IMG/VR virus record: IMGVR_UViG_3300022748_000181
Coordinates: 1 to 59,688 of that record
Length of the DNA: 59,688 nucleotides
Source: a virus
Strand: one strand, 5' to 3'
The notes below the pieces were generated by a model. The model saw nothing but the letters and a program-made list of their open reading frames with translations. It did no database searches and was not told the DNA's origin. The position numbers and the translations under genes are program-made. Positions 16,538 through 24,514 of this stretch are shown one piece after another (position 1 is the first letter of the stretch; each line of letters opens with the position of its first letter).

Positions 16538-17432
16538 GAACCATTATTCCTTGATTTTTAAATTGACTCATGTAATGATGTTTAAAGAATCTACTTTGTT
16601 CTGCGTTTAAAGAAGTAATAGGCAATCCCAATCTGGTCTTTAAGGCATGATCAACTTCGAACGTAAAGTCTTCTCCCATGTACTCTGCTGTGTTATACTT
16701 TTCCCAGAGTTCTTCAAGTTTTGCAAAATTTTGGACTTCTGTGTAATCCCAATCGGTTAACATGGTAAGGTACGTTCCTAGTCTGGCTCCACGGATAGCA
16801 TATGTTCCGTGATCCACGTCTTGCCCAACTGACTGCCAGATGCATAAGTTATCGTAGTTCCTAGAGACAATCCTTGAGGTGAAGTTTAAAAGGCTGGGCC
16901 TAGCTCCTCGGTCCAAACACATCTTAACACCTTCACGAAACCCTGCACGCCAGGCCTGGTAGGCACTTCCGTTTGGATATGTTGTTGAACATACATCCGC
17001 CATTGCCCAATACTTCGGGTGAAAGCAAAATTCCACAAGCGTCTCATCGGACCCGTCCGAGGCTTCGTGAGTCCGCATGCTATAAACAAAATCTTTAGTC
17101 CAACTCGAAATGCCGCCGTTTCCATACTGAAGTCCATTTATATTGTTACGTGCTCTCCATCGAAAAACGCAATCATGATTATTCGCATCCAGAGTAAGCT
17201 GCTGATTAAAAAATGCAGCATCGGGGATGTTATCTCCGTCAATGAGTATAAATCTTTCCGTATCTGAGGCATCAGCAGCGGCTTTGTGAGCTGCGTCACT
17301 ACCCAGTACTCCATCAACCCTTTTCGCCCAAGGAACAATATTCTGAATAGTGACCCAGAACTCTTCTTTTTTTGGTTCGTCATATGTTAAGTAGATGCAG
17401 TCTAAATCTGCAACATCAATTATTTCGGTCAT
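16530..17432 (-). CDS. GT-A-like glycosyltransferase with intact DGD motif
   Basis: 300 aa from the ATG at 17432 (a TTG 14 codons upstream is open but would overlap the previous gene more). Near residues 57-65 FILIDGDNIP has the hydrophobic-DxD pattern of metal-dependent GT-A enzymes, preceded by LDCIYLTYDEP as the first strand and AAADASDTERF as the helix before DxD. The later blocks NGLQYGNGG and AWRAGFREGVK match the C-terminal unit of the 750-aa protein at 121-2370. Probable nucleotide-sugar transferase, unknown donor. It overlaps the downstream radical-SAM gene by 8 bp and the upstream small gene by 17 bp. Confidence 0.65.
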   Translation of the reverse strand: MTEIIDVADLDCIYLTYDEPKKEEFWVTIQNIVPWAKRVDGVLGSDAAHKAAADASDTERFILIDGDNIPDAAFFNQQLTLDANNHDCVFRWRARNNINGLQYGNGGISSWTKDFVYSMRTHEASDGSDETLVEFCFHPKYWAMADVCSTTYPNGSAYQAWRAGFREGVKMCLDRGARPSLLNFTSRIVSRNYDNLCIWQSVGQDVDHGTYAIRGARLGTYLTMLTDWDYTEVQNFAKLEELWEKYNTAEYMGEDFTFEVDHALKTRLGLPITSLNAEQSRFFKHHYMSQFKNQGIMVRE

Positions 17433-17784
17433 AGTGCTCAACGTCTGTATATTCTTCGTCTTGATTAAGAGCAATAGCAGGGTGGTTCTTAACTACTGGT
17501 TGTCCTGTAGTTGATCTTTTAAGTCGTGACTTTAACGGTGCAGAAGGATCTAACTGTGTTAACTTGCCCTTAACCACACGCATGAGCTGTGTGTTTGCTT
17601 TGTTAAATATGTCAGGATGATCTAATACAACAAAATTGTCACCAATTGGGTGATCGTACTCCCACATACCTATTATAGTACCATCTTCATTATAGTACAA
17701 CCGATACTGTTTAAATGGTATAGGCTTTAGTCGCTCTTGCTCGGCAACCATTTCTAATGCTTTAAGAAATTCTGGATCTAGCAT
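17416..17784 (-). CDS. Small unknown protein, 122 aa
   Basis: 122 aa from the ATG at 17784. The N-terminus is helical (LDPEFLKALEMVAEQERLK), then comes a beta-rich stretch YRLYYNEDGTIIGMWEYDHP, then VVLDHPDIFNKAN, and a basic/polar C-terminal tail. No catalytic motif is recognised. The Y-x-x-Y-NEDG-x-I segment resembles small beta-domain proteins found in phage accessory islands, which is only an impression. It overlaps the GT-like genes on both sides (23 bp upstream, 17 bp downstream), so it is probably a partner in the same transcript. Confidence 0.55.
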   Translation of the reverse strand: MLDPEFLKALEMVAEQERLKPIPFKQYRLYYNEDGTIIGMWEYDHPIGDNFVVLDHPDIFNKANTQLMRVVKGKLTQLDPSAPLKSRLKRSTTGQPVVKNHPAIALNQDEEYTDVEHYDRNN

Positions 17785-18586
17785 AGTAATCAATCATCTC
17801 GTCTGTTACAAAATCTTTTACGTAATAATGAAATGGGTGGTATTGGTTAATGTTGTTGACTCGTATCATTCCGTGGTCAAACACAGTTGTATAAACATCA
17901 CTAAATGTTTGAGTTTCTGCATACCCATTTACTGCTGGCTTCATGTGCACAAAATTAATGTAGTCAATTGGCAGTGTGCACAATTCGTTGCCAATAACTT
18001 TTGCAGCAATGGCATACACTACATCTGTCGTAGGCGTTTGGTCACATTTAACTAACTCTTGTTGCACAGAATCCCATTGTTCAAAGATTTGTCTGGCAGT
18101 AAAGAAAAAGTTTCTAGCAGTATTACTAAATCTAAAGTACATCAACCCGTTATAGACATCGGGTAAACTGTTGTTGTCAAATATTGATCTATATTCGCGG
18201 CAACTGCTTAACTTCTGCTCATAATTTCTGCACCCAGTACTTAATACAACATCACGTAATCTAAAAGTGTCCCACCAATGGTCAATACTGCGTGTAAACA
18301 ATAGGTCACTTTCTAACTTGATTGTTTCTTTAAACGGTGTTAACCAAAATGCCATGGCCTCTGCATCAAATGGGCCATTACTGTCATGCACAATAATATA
18401 ATCAAATACTGCACGATGTAGATCTGTAATCAATGCGTTGGTATTACTGTCAACTACTACTGCGTACCGATTGATCTTTTGTGTAGCTTTTACGTTTAGA
18501 GCCTGAACATATGCAAGGTGCAAATAATCAATGTCTGTGTTTTTCGCAAAGGTCAAATAACCTTGCTGTTCTTTATGCTGTGACAT
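17762..18586 (-). CDS. Glycosyltransferase-like (GT-A/GT8-like) protein, 274 aa
   Basis: 274 aa. It begins with a strand YLTFAKNTDIDYLHLA, typical of GT-A proteins that open with a nucleotide-binding beta strand, and has IKLESDLLFTRSIDHWW (about residues 90-107), where E-x-D occupies the DxD site. NGLMYFRFSN then resembles the N-x-G-(V/L)-x-x-F strand of GT8-like enzymes. Paralogue of the 265-aa protein upstream, sharing NNSLPxVYxGLMYFR / NNSLPYVWATVFAFR and the C-terminal region. Donor and acceptor unknown. It overlaps the upstream gene by 14 bp. Confidence 0.55.
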   Translation of the reverse strand: MSQHKEQQGYLTFAKNTDIDYLHLAYVQALNVKATQKINRYAVVVDSNTNALITDLHRAVFDYIIVHDSNGPFDAEAMAFWLTPFKETIKLESDLLFTRSIDHWWDTFRLRDVVLSTGCRNYEQKLSSCREYRSIFDNNSLPDVYNGLMYFRFSNTARNFFFTARQIFEQWDSVQQELVKCDQTPTTDVVYAIAAKVIGNELCTLPIDYINFVHMKPAVNGYAETQTFSDVYTTVFDHGMIRVNNINQYHPFHYYVKDFVTDEMIDYYARSRIS

Positions 18587-19370
18587 TTTCTATAAACTTT
18601 TGAAAGTCTTCGCTTTGTAGATACCTCTTGCTCATAATATGCAAGTTTGTTCTAGGAACCACGTATGATTTAAAGTCGTCTTTGATCACTAGAAAATTGT
18701 CTTTTATTGTAATGCTGTTAATAGGCGTATCAACCGTCAACATAGTGCCAGGAATCCCTATGTCAGATACAGTATATCCATTTAAAATTATGTCTGCCAT
18801 GGAAAATGCGTAATCATTTCTAAATGAGCCACCTTGTACATTAAACAATGCTTTGTAGTATTCGTAATTGTGTTGTATTCGTTTAACTAGGTCAAAATAT
18901 TGTTTTGCTCTGTCTGTTTTTCGGAATGCAAACACTGTGGCCCATACATACGGTAAACTGTTATTGCCCATGTACTCATTGTATTCTTGAGTCAATGAGT
19001 TGCTGTGTCTGAGCAAAAGGTAATCCCACGACTGCTTAAATATCTTTAACAGATTGGTATCTTGCACAATGTAGTCAACATCAATGACCAATGTTTCATC
19101 GTAGGGACTTAGGTCGTATGCTGCACTTCTGCCAATGTTCTTCCACTGCACAAAGCTATCAGTGTCAATGCTATATCTAGTATTGTTAAACTCTGCTGCA
19201 TAGTTGTCGGAGATAACAGTATATGGTAATCCTAATATGCGGCTTGCAACAGAAAGAGTTTTTTCTGCAATCGCAACATAATCAACTTGATTAGTGTTAT
19301 AGGCAAAGGCAACTATGCCTTTAGATTTTTCTAATTTTTTTGAGTTCTGCATATTGTTGGTGCCACTCAT
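18573..19370 (-). CDS. Glycosyltransferase-like (GT-A) protein with DVD motif, 265 aa
   Basis: 265 aa from the ATG at 19370; a second ATG six codons in (19352) is equally possible and neither has a strong ribosome site. GIVAFAYNTNQVDYVAIA opens the fold, LPYTVISDN follows, and ETLVIDVDYIVQD near residues 92-104 is a classic hydrophobic-DxD site for metal and nucleotide sugar. NNSLPYVWATVFAFRK follows near 150. Probable GT-A transferase; donor unknown. It overlaps the upstream 105-aa gene and the paralogous downstream transferase, forming a two-transferase pair at the head of the operon. Confidence 0.6.
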   Translation of the reverse strand: MSGTNNMQNSKKLEKSKGIVAFAYNTNQVDYVAIAEKTLSVASRILGLPYTVISDNYAAEFNNTRYSIDTDSFVQWKNIGRSAAYDLSPYDETLVIDVDYIVQDTNLLKIFKQSWDYLLLRHSNSLTQEYNEYMGNNSLPYVWATVFAFRKTDRAKQYFDLVKRIQHNYEYYKALFNVQGGSFRNDYAFSMADIILNGYTVSDIGIPGTMLTVDTPINSITIKDNFLVIKDDFKSYVVPRTNLHIMSKRYLQSEDFQKFIENVTA

Positions 19371-19638
19371 TCATTACTCTATGATAGTGCTGCTGTGCAG
19401 TTACTAAGAACACTTGCCTATCTACTTCAATTGGATTTTGGTATGCATCTTCCAAATAGATAACATCGATTGGCATAGACTTAACAAACGCCAATAGTTC
19501 CGGCGTCACTTTAAATAGCCCACCGTTGTGTGCTATGTGTAAGTCTGTTTGGATTTTTTCCCGAAGGATTTTTTTGTTTGTTTGAAAGTCCGTGGCTAAA
19601 CGAATTTCGTTAATTAGATTAGTAACTTCTGAGCTCAT
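19321..19638 (-). CDS. Small conserved-type phage protein, 105 aa
   Basis: 105 aa, mostly helical and charged. The central block PIDVIYLEDAYQNPIEVDRQ is followed by a helix with YHRVMNEWHQQY and a basic end. No enzyme motif. From memory, similar small proteins occur in T4-like phages of aquatic bacteria, with no assigned function. It is the first gene of the long minus-strand modification operon and lies just downstream of a stem-loop that separates it from the tail genes. Its 3' end overlaps the first glycosyltransferase gene by 50 bp. Confidence 0.6.
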   Translation of the reverse strand: MSSEVTNLINEIRLATDFQTNKKILREKIQTDLHIAHNGGLFKVTPELLAFVKSMPIDVIYLEDAYQNPIEVDRQVFLVTAQQHYHRVMNEWHQQYAELKKIRKI

Positions 19639-19644
19639 AGGTAA

Positions 19645-19689
19645 ACATAAGGAAACGTAGCCTATTTTACAACAGACTACGTGTTATGT
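19645..19689 (-). promoter_or_regulatory. Imperfect 12-bp stem-loop between tail and modification genes
   Basis: ACATAA (19645-19650) and ACGTAG (19655-19660) pair with CTACGT (19677-19682) and TTATGT (19684-19689), leaving a 16-nt loop and a small internal loop. It fills most of the 58-bp gap between two minus-strand genes and ends 6 nt before the next ATG. There is no U tract after it on the minus strand, so a simple Rho-independent terminator is unlikely. Processing, mRNA protection or control of the first island gene are alternatives. Confidence 0.45.
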
Positions 19690-19696
19690 CAATCTA

Positions 19697-20692
19697 TTAC
19701 AAAGCCGAGATAGTTACAGTGCCCCAGGTGTTACTCAAGTTGGTAGTTTCTGGGTACGAGATATCAATTGAGTTGATTACGTTTACACCAAACGAGTCAT
19801 CAAAACCAAATGTTCCAGTTGTGCCGTCTGTTCCAGAGTTGGTAGTTAATGTTAACCAGAAGTCTACGTTGGTACCGTTGTCATTATTTGATCCTTTGGT
19901 ACCGTTGACGTTAACAGCAATGGAACCAGTGTCTGCGGTATAGTTTGTAGTAGTACTGGTTACGCTAACAACAGTTACGTTAGAGTTGTATGTTGTTGTG
20001 TAGTAACCTTTTGTGGTATCGTTGGTGCCCAACGTACCGCCAGTGCCAGTGCGGCCGCCATTGGTGTTGGCTGCAAACAAACCAACTCCGCCCATGAAAC
20101 CAATTAAAGAAATGATTTCGTTTGTTCTAGCAGTTGTACTTGCGTTTTGTGTGCCCGAACAGTTTAATTTTAATCTTCCGCCGGCATTAAAGAAATAACG
20201 TGCTTGATCGGCTGATGCAAAAGCTGCACGTACACCAAATGATCGTGTCACAGATGTTCTAGCAGTGCCACCAGTTGGTGGGTTGCTGCCTGCGTTAGCA
20301 ACTGCTAATGTCCACGGAGTCGATAGTGCCGACCCGGCAGTGACAGCAGAGTTACTAGCAAAAGTAAGTCTGTTATTATATGCAGTAGTAACGTTGGCGG
20401 TTAGAAACTGTAAGTAATTAACAGTTGTACCAGCAGTCGGAGCAGAATAAATTGTATTTGACCCCGATTGGTGCTTGATTATACTGTTTAAACTGTTGAT
20501 AAGTGAAGCCCATTGGGTAGCTGTAACTGTACTAGCCACAGATACTTGACTCACTGCTGTTTGTCCATAACCAGCAGAACCGCTTCCAACTGCCCATACA
20601 GTGTTAATTGTGTTAATTGTGCTACTAGGACTTGTACCAACTATTGTGTTGTAGTCAGTAGCTTGAATTAGGCCGCCTTGCGAATATGACAT
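19697..20692 (-). CDS. Tail-associated structural protein, 331 aa
   Basis: 331 aa, very rich in Ser, Thr, Gly and Asn with beta-strand character and no charged core, as in phage tail or fibre proteins. The N-terminus SYSQGGLIQATDYNTIV is followed by a TQWASLINSLNSIIKHQ helix and then many T/S/N-rich strands; the C-terminus SYPETTNLSNTWGTVTIS is a typical virion-protein end. It is the last gene of the tail-fibre block, 11 bp after the 605-aa fibre gene. Exact location in the virion unknown. Confidence 0.65.
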   Translation of the reverse strand: MSYSQGGLIQATDYNTIVGTSPSSTINTINTVWAVGSGSAGYGQTAVSQVSVASTVTATQWASLINSLNSIIKHQSGSNTIYSAPTAGTTVNYLQFLTANVTTAYNNRLTFASNSAVTAGSALSTPWTLAVANAGSNPPTGGTARTSVTRSFGVRAAFASADQARYFFNAGGRLKLNCSGTQNASTTARTNEIISLIGFMGGVGLFAANTNGGRTGTGGTLGTNDTTKGYYTTTYNSNVTVVSVTSTTTNYTADTGSIAVNVNGTKGSNNDNGTNVDFWLTLTTNSGTDGTTGTFGFDDSFGVNVINSIDISYPETTNLSNTWGTVTISAL

Positions 20693-20703
20693 TACTTGTA
20701 TCC

Positions 20704-22521
20704 TTACGAATTTAATTTTACCACGGCTTCGATTACGCCGGGGCCATTTGTTGTTTTGTGCTCTAGAGCCCTACCAATTACATTCCATGTTGTAATTTCT
20801 TCTTTTTTACCAGCTCTAGCCATACCGTTTCCTGCGCTAACCAAACGATCACCTTTGCGTACTGCGCCAACTACTTTAACTGGAACTCGTCCTTGTACTG
20901 CAATTGGGGGGTGGGTTTTGTCTGTGCCTGCACCAGAATTCATTAGATATGCTGCTTTTGTACTTATGACGCCAAAGACAGAATCGCTTAAATCTTGTCC
21001 AACTGCTGTAATTTCTTTCTCGCCGCCCATTTCAACAACTGTTCCTGCATCATATTCTGCATCTGCTTCAAAGCGTTCTGCCAAGTCGGCGTATTGTGCA
21101 TGAATAGCGGTACCATAAATGTTGTTAAACCAATTTGTACTTGAACCTAAATTAGATGCCAAATTGCTTGTTGGTACTATATTTCCCGACAATGTTATTG
21201 TGTCAACCACTGCACTGGCTGCGGTCACTACGTTCGAGTAAGTCTGAGCAAAATAACGAGTAGAAGAACCTAGTGTTGCATTTAAGTTTGCTAGCGGAGT
21301 GATGCTACGTACAATAGACATGGCATTTAAATAACCATTGTTAAAATAGTTACCAGACGATCCTAGGTCTGCTGCCACGTTTGCTGCGGGAGTAATACCT
21401 GTTAATATATTAACGGACCCAATGTAGCCATCACTAAACCAATTAGTAGACGACCCGAGAGTGGCGCCCAAGTTACCAGTAGGAGCAATATTTGCAATGG
21501 CTGTTAGATTCTTTGTGTAAACATTGTTGAAATAATAACTAGTAGTACCAACATCAATGTTGGCATTGCCCACTGGCTTGATGCCGCCGACGCCCAACGT
21601 TACACCTTGTGTACCTGTAATGCTCAATGATGTAAATTGTCCTGTGCTCGGCGTGGCGTTACCGATTGGGGTATTATTAATGGCGCTAAATTGACCTGTA
21701 CCGCCAACAGTGGCTAATTCAAGTCCGTTATATGATGAAAACCCAGTTGAGGTAAATGTTGATCCGGTTGGGATTGTGATGTTGCCAGCAATAGCTGTAG
21801 CCGTTAAGCTAGCTGTGCTAATTGATGTAGACGAAATACCGTTAACTGTAATACCACCGCCTGCATCGCGCTGAACTAGTGTACCAGCTGTGGCTGCTAC
21901 GTCTTGTGTGCTTAATACCCAACTTGGGCTAGCGGTGGTGCTAAAATTCAAACCAGCTTTGATTGTAACAAACCCAGGCATAGCTGAAGTAAATGTGTCT
22001 TTAGAGAATATAGCGTACACTACACCACTAAAACGTAATTGTATAACGATGTGGCCACCACCTGAGCTGTCAGCCATAATTACCGGGAACGCACCGGTGT
22101 CTCCTGTTGCTGCACTTGCAGCCGGTCCTACCGTAACCCAGCTGGTGCCAGAATATACTTTTAGCTGATTATTAGTTGTGTCAAACCATAAGTCGCCACC
22201 TAATGCACTTAGATCGCCCGGGGGACTATTAGCTGGCGCACTGGTTGCACCTGTACTAATTTTCCAGCTGGTACCAGAATATACTTTAAGAATGTTATTG
22301 ATCGTGTCCCACCACAACTGTCCTTTTAAGGGGTTAGGGGGTCCAGAACTGTTGGCAAAGTTTTCCAACAGTCTGACAAAATTCTCATTTAAAAACTCGC
22401 CATATCCTGCGTAGTTCTTACCAATTAAAACTAGACTAGAATGGGAGTTATCGTAGGTACCATCAGATAGCCCGCCTGGAATTAGGCTGTTTCCGTTAGT
22501 TAAATTAATTGTATACGCCAC
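20704..22521 (-). CDS. Tail fibre protein A with C-terminal YADLAERF domain
   Basis: 605 aa from a GTG at 22521, supported by AAGGA 6 nt upstream; the fibre B product starts with the same MAYTI. The N-terminal ~200 residues share the module found in the 636-aa and 534-aa fibres: NY-x-GYGE-x-x-NEN-hh-x-LLENF and two copies of a (W/F)-(D/N)-T-x-N-x-x-LKVYSGTSW unit. The middle has about five repeats of the form P-x-x-N-x-x-x-x-LGSS-x-x-x-F-x-x-x-Y. The C-terminus begins HAQYADLAERFEAD and continues as a beta domain with GRVPVKVVG, resembling the self-cleaving or chaperone end domains of some phage fibres; cleavage is not demonstrable here. Likely a receptor-contacting fibre. Confidence 0.75.
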   Translation of the reverse strand: MAYTINLTNGNSLIPGGLSDGTYDNSHSSLVLIGKNYAGYGEFLNENFVRLLENFANSSGPPNPLKGQLWWDTINNILKVYSGTSWKISTGATSAPANSPPGDLSALGGDLWFDTTNNQLKVYSGTSWVTVGPAASAATGDTGAFPVIMADSSGGGHIVIQLRFSGVVYAIFSKDTFTSAMPGFVTIKAGLNFSTTASPSWVLSTQDVAATAGTLVQRDAGGGITVNGISSTSISTASLTATAIAGNITIPTGSTFTSTGFSSYNGLELATVGGTGQFSAINNTPIGNATPSTGQFTSLSITGTQGVTLGVGGIKPVGNANIDVGTTSYYFNNVYTKNLTAIANIAPTGNLGATLGSSTNWFSDGYIGSVNILTGITPAANVAADLGSSGNYFNNGYLNAMSIVRSITPLANLNATLGSSTRYFAQTYSNVVTAASAVVDTITLSGNIVPTSNLASNLGSSTNWFNNIYGTAIHAQYADLAERFEADAEYDAGTVVEMGGEKEITAVGQDLSDSVFGVISTKAAYLMNSGAGTDKTHPPIAVQGRVPVKVVGAVRKGDRLVSAGNGMARAGKKEEITTWNVIGRALEHKTTNGPGVIEAVVKLNS

Positions 22522-22545
22522 GTATTATCCTTTGATTACTTGTTA

Positions 22546-22553
22546 TATTTATG
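22546..22553 (-). promoter_or_regulatory. Late-promoter-like octamer CATAAATA before fibre A
   Basis: Minus-strand CATAAATA, one base from the T4 late consensus TATAAATA, lies 24 nt upstream of the GTG start at 22521 in the 38-bp gap between two fibre genes. Spacing allows a short leader containing the AAGGA ribosome site. A gp55-type late sigma factor is encoded at 48809. Confidence 0.6.
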
Positions 22554-22559
22554 GGTTTA

Positions 22560-24470
22560 TTACACCATCTTTTGTATGTAACACAACGAATAGAACGGAG
22601 GTCTATTATCAATGCTGGCTGGCACAGTTGCCCCTGTATTGGCTACAGTTGTTACTACTGTACCAGCTGGTGTACCTGCTGATGCTCCTGCTAAAGAGAT
22701 GCCAGTTGATGCCGATGATGTACTCTGTGTTGATGCGCTCCACCAATTGGAGTCCGGACCCGACGAGGTTCCGCCGACTAATGATAACTTTGTATAATTG
22801 TGAGTATGCCCAGGATCAGTGATAGTATGCGTATGCGAACCGAGTGCGGTTCCAGTAAACGCAGAATTCGCTGTGTGAGTGTGCGAAGGCATATTGCCCA
22901 ATGACAGTGTAGTTGTTGCTGCGCCACCGTTGGCACCAAATGCGTAAAGGTTACCTGCGCCCACAATAAATCTATCACGCAAGTCCGGAGTATTGTTTGT
23001 TCCGTCACATAGTTGGAACCCAGCTGGGATACTTGCTGCGGTACTGTTCCACATCCATATAACACCTCTTGGTACTACTGAATGCACAAACTCTGTGGTT
23101 GCAATTGCAGTGTTACTAGCCGAGCTTGGCATAGTAGTAGCAGACGATGTTATTAAGTTTGCTGATGTAAACACATTGTTTACTCCAGTTACTTGTGATA
23201 TATTGCCACCAGTTATACGTGCATTACCTGTACTTAAATTAGTAACTACCAATGTAGTAGCACTACCTGCTACTTGTGTTATAGCACCACCTGTAATAGC
23301 AACGTTCGACGAACTAAAGTTAGTTATAGAACCAGTTGTGCTGATTAATGATGTTAACCCTGTTACTGTGCCGCTGGTTGCACGAATATTACTCGTTGAT
23401 AAGTTAGTGATATCAGCTGATGTACTAGACATATTAGTTAGGCCGGACATTGACCCGCCACTAGCTGATATGCTAGATAGTACCGACAAGGTATTAACAG
23501 TTGCCGCAGTAGCACTCATTGAATTCAATTGAGTTACGTTGCCGCCTGTAATTTGTACGTTTGACGATGTAATATTACCAACTGTGCCGGTTGCTGCTGT
23601 TAAGTTAGTAACTGTTAGTGCCGATGTAGCTACTGCTGTCAATCCAGATAATGTTCCACCATTGATTGTGGCAGTGCTTGCAACTAACGAGGCAACGCTA
23701 GCTGTTGTGCCACTGATATTGCCCGTTACGTCACCCGTTACTGGGCCAATTAGTGATCCAGTTACTGTTCCGGTTACATCACCTGTTACTGGGCCAATTA
23801 GTGATCCAGTTACTTGCCCGTTTACTGTGCCAATTAAACTACCAAGCACAACGCCATGTATGTTGGCGTTAATACTGGGTCTAATTTCAGAATTAAAAGT
23901 AATACCAGAGTTGATAGTAGGGAACCCGGTTATCGGAGGGCTTGGGGTAAAATCAGAATCATTACTGACTGTAGCGATTAATACGTTACCAACCTGTAGT
24001 TTAATAATGTTATGCGTTGTGCCAATGGTAATGCCATCATTGACTGTGTCCGGGATAGCACCGCTTACACCTAATTGCTTTGTATAAATTGGGCCAACTA
24101 GCTTAAATGTACCAGCGTCCTTGATAAAAGTTTGTTCTGTTACTGTATTAAACCAAACATCACCATTGGTGGTGTTTACTGGCTGGATGCCCGCGTTAGT
24201 GATACCAGCTACCGATTTGTAACCGTTGGGTGTGAATACGTTTAGTTTCTGGTTGTATTTGTCGTACCATAGCTGCCCTTCAAGGTTAACACCCCCGGGA
24301 GCAATATTGGATGAGAAATTTTCTAGTAGATAAACTAAATTTTCGTTTAATTTTTCGCCGTAACCCACGTAGTTCGGCCCCGGTAAAGTCAAACTGGTTG
24401 TGCTATCTGCACTTCCATCAGGGATAGTAACTAGTTCTGTTCCATCACTTTTAATGATTGTATACGCCAT
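22560..24470 (-). CDS. Tail fibre protein B with phage tail collar domain
   Basis: 636 aa. The N-terminal module is shared with the other two fibres (NYVGYGEKLNENLVYLLENF; GQLWYDKYNQKLNVF). The central region (about residues 230-450) is repetitive, with GSLIGPVTGDVTG repeats followed by ITGG-x-(I/V)-(S/T)-Q units typical of beta-rich shaft. The C-terminal part reads IPAGFQLCDGTNNTPDLRDRF, the collar-domain signature also found in T4 short tail fibre gp12, then GGAATTTLS and His/Thr-rich loops (PSHTHTA, GSHTHTI) that in related fibres coordinate metal and contact receptors. Ends LCYIQKMV. Likely a receptor-binding fibre. Confidence 0.8.
   Translation of the reverse strand: MAYTIIKSDGTELVTIPDGSADSTTSLTLPGPNYVGYGEKLNENLVYLLENFSSNIAPGGVNLEGQLWYDKYNQKLNVFTPNGYKSVAGITNAGIQPVNTTNGDVWFNTVTEQTFIKDAGTFKLVGPIYTKQLGVSGAIPDTVNDGITIGTTHNIIKLQVGNVLIATVSNDSDFTPSPPITGFPTINSGITFNSEIRPSINANIHGVVLGSLIGTVNGQVTGSLIGPVTGDVTGTVTGSLIGPVTGDVTGNISGTTASVASLVASTATINGGTLSGLTAVATSALTVTNLTAATGTVGNITSSNVQITGGNVTQLNSMSATAATVNTLSVLSSISASGGSMSGLTNMSSTSADITNLSTSNIRATSGTVTGLTSLISTTGSITNFSSSNVAITGGAITQVAGSATTLVVTNLSTGNARITGGNISQVTGVNNVFTSANLITSSATTMPSSASNTAIATTEFVHSVVPRGVIWMWNSTAASIPAGFQLCDGTNNTPDLRDRFIVGAGNLYAFGANGGAATTTLSLGNMPSHTHTANSAFTGTALGSHTHTITDPGHTHNYTKLSLVGGTSSGPDSNWWSASTQSTSSASTGISLAGASAGTPAGTVVTTVANTGATVPASIDNRPPFYSLCYIQKMV
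23732..23814 (-). repeat. 48-bp-period direct repeat inside fibre B
   Basis: Two 35-nt copies (23732-23766 and 23780-23814), identical except for one base, with a 48-bp period. They encode the repeated GSLIGPVTGDVTG segment of the fibre shaft. The near-perfect DNA identity suggests a recent in-frame duplication and a site for repeat-number change by recombination. Confidence 0.75.
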
Positions 24471-24514
24471 GGTTCTTGTTCTCTTTTACTTACTTATCTA
24501 AAATACAACTAATC

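Noticed and set aside
22993-24087. Two long plus-strand open frames (about 180 aa each)
   Set aside because: They are antisense shadows of the repetitive Thr/Val-rich fibre B gene, with low-complexity sequence and no ribosome sites.
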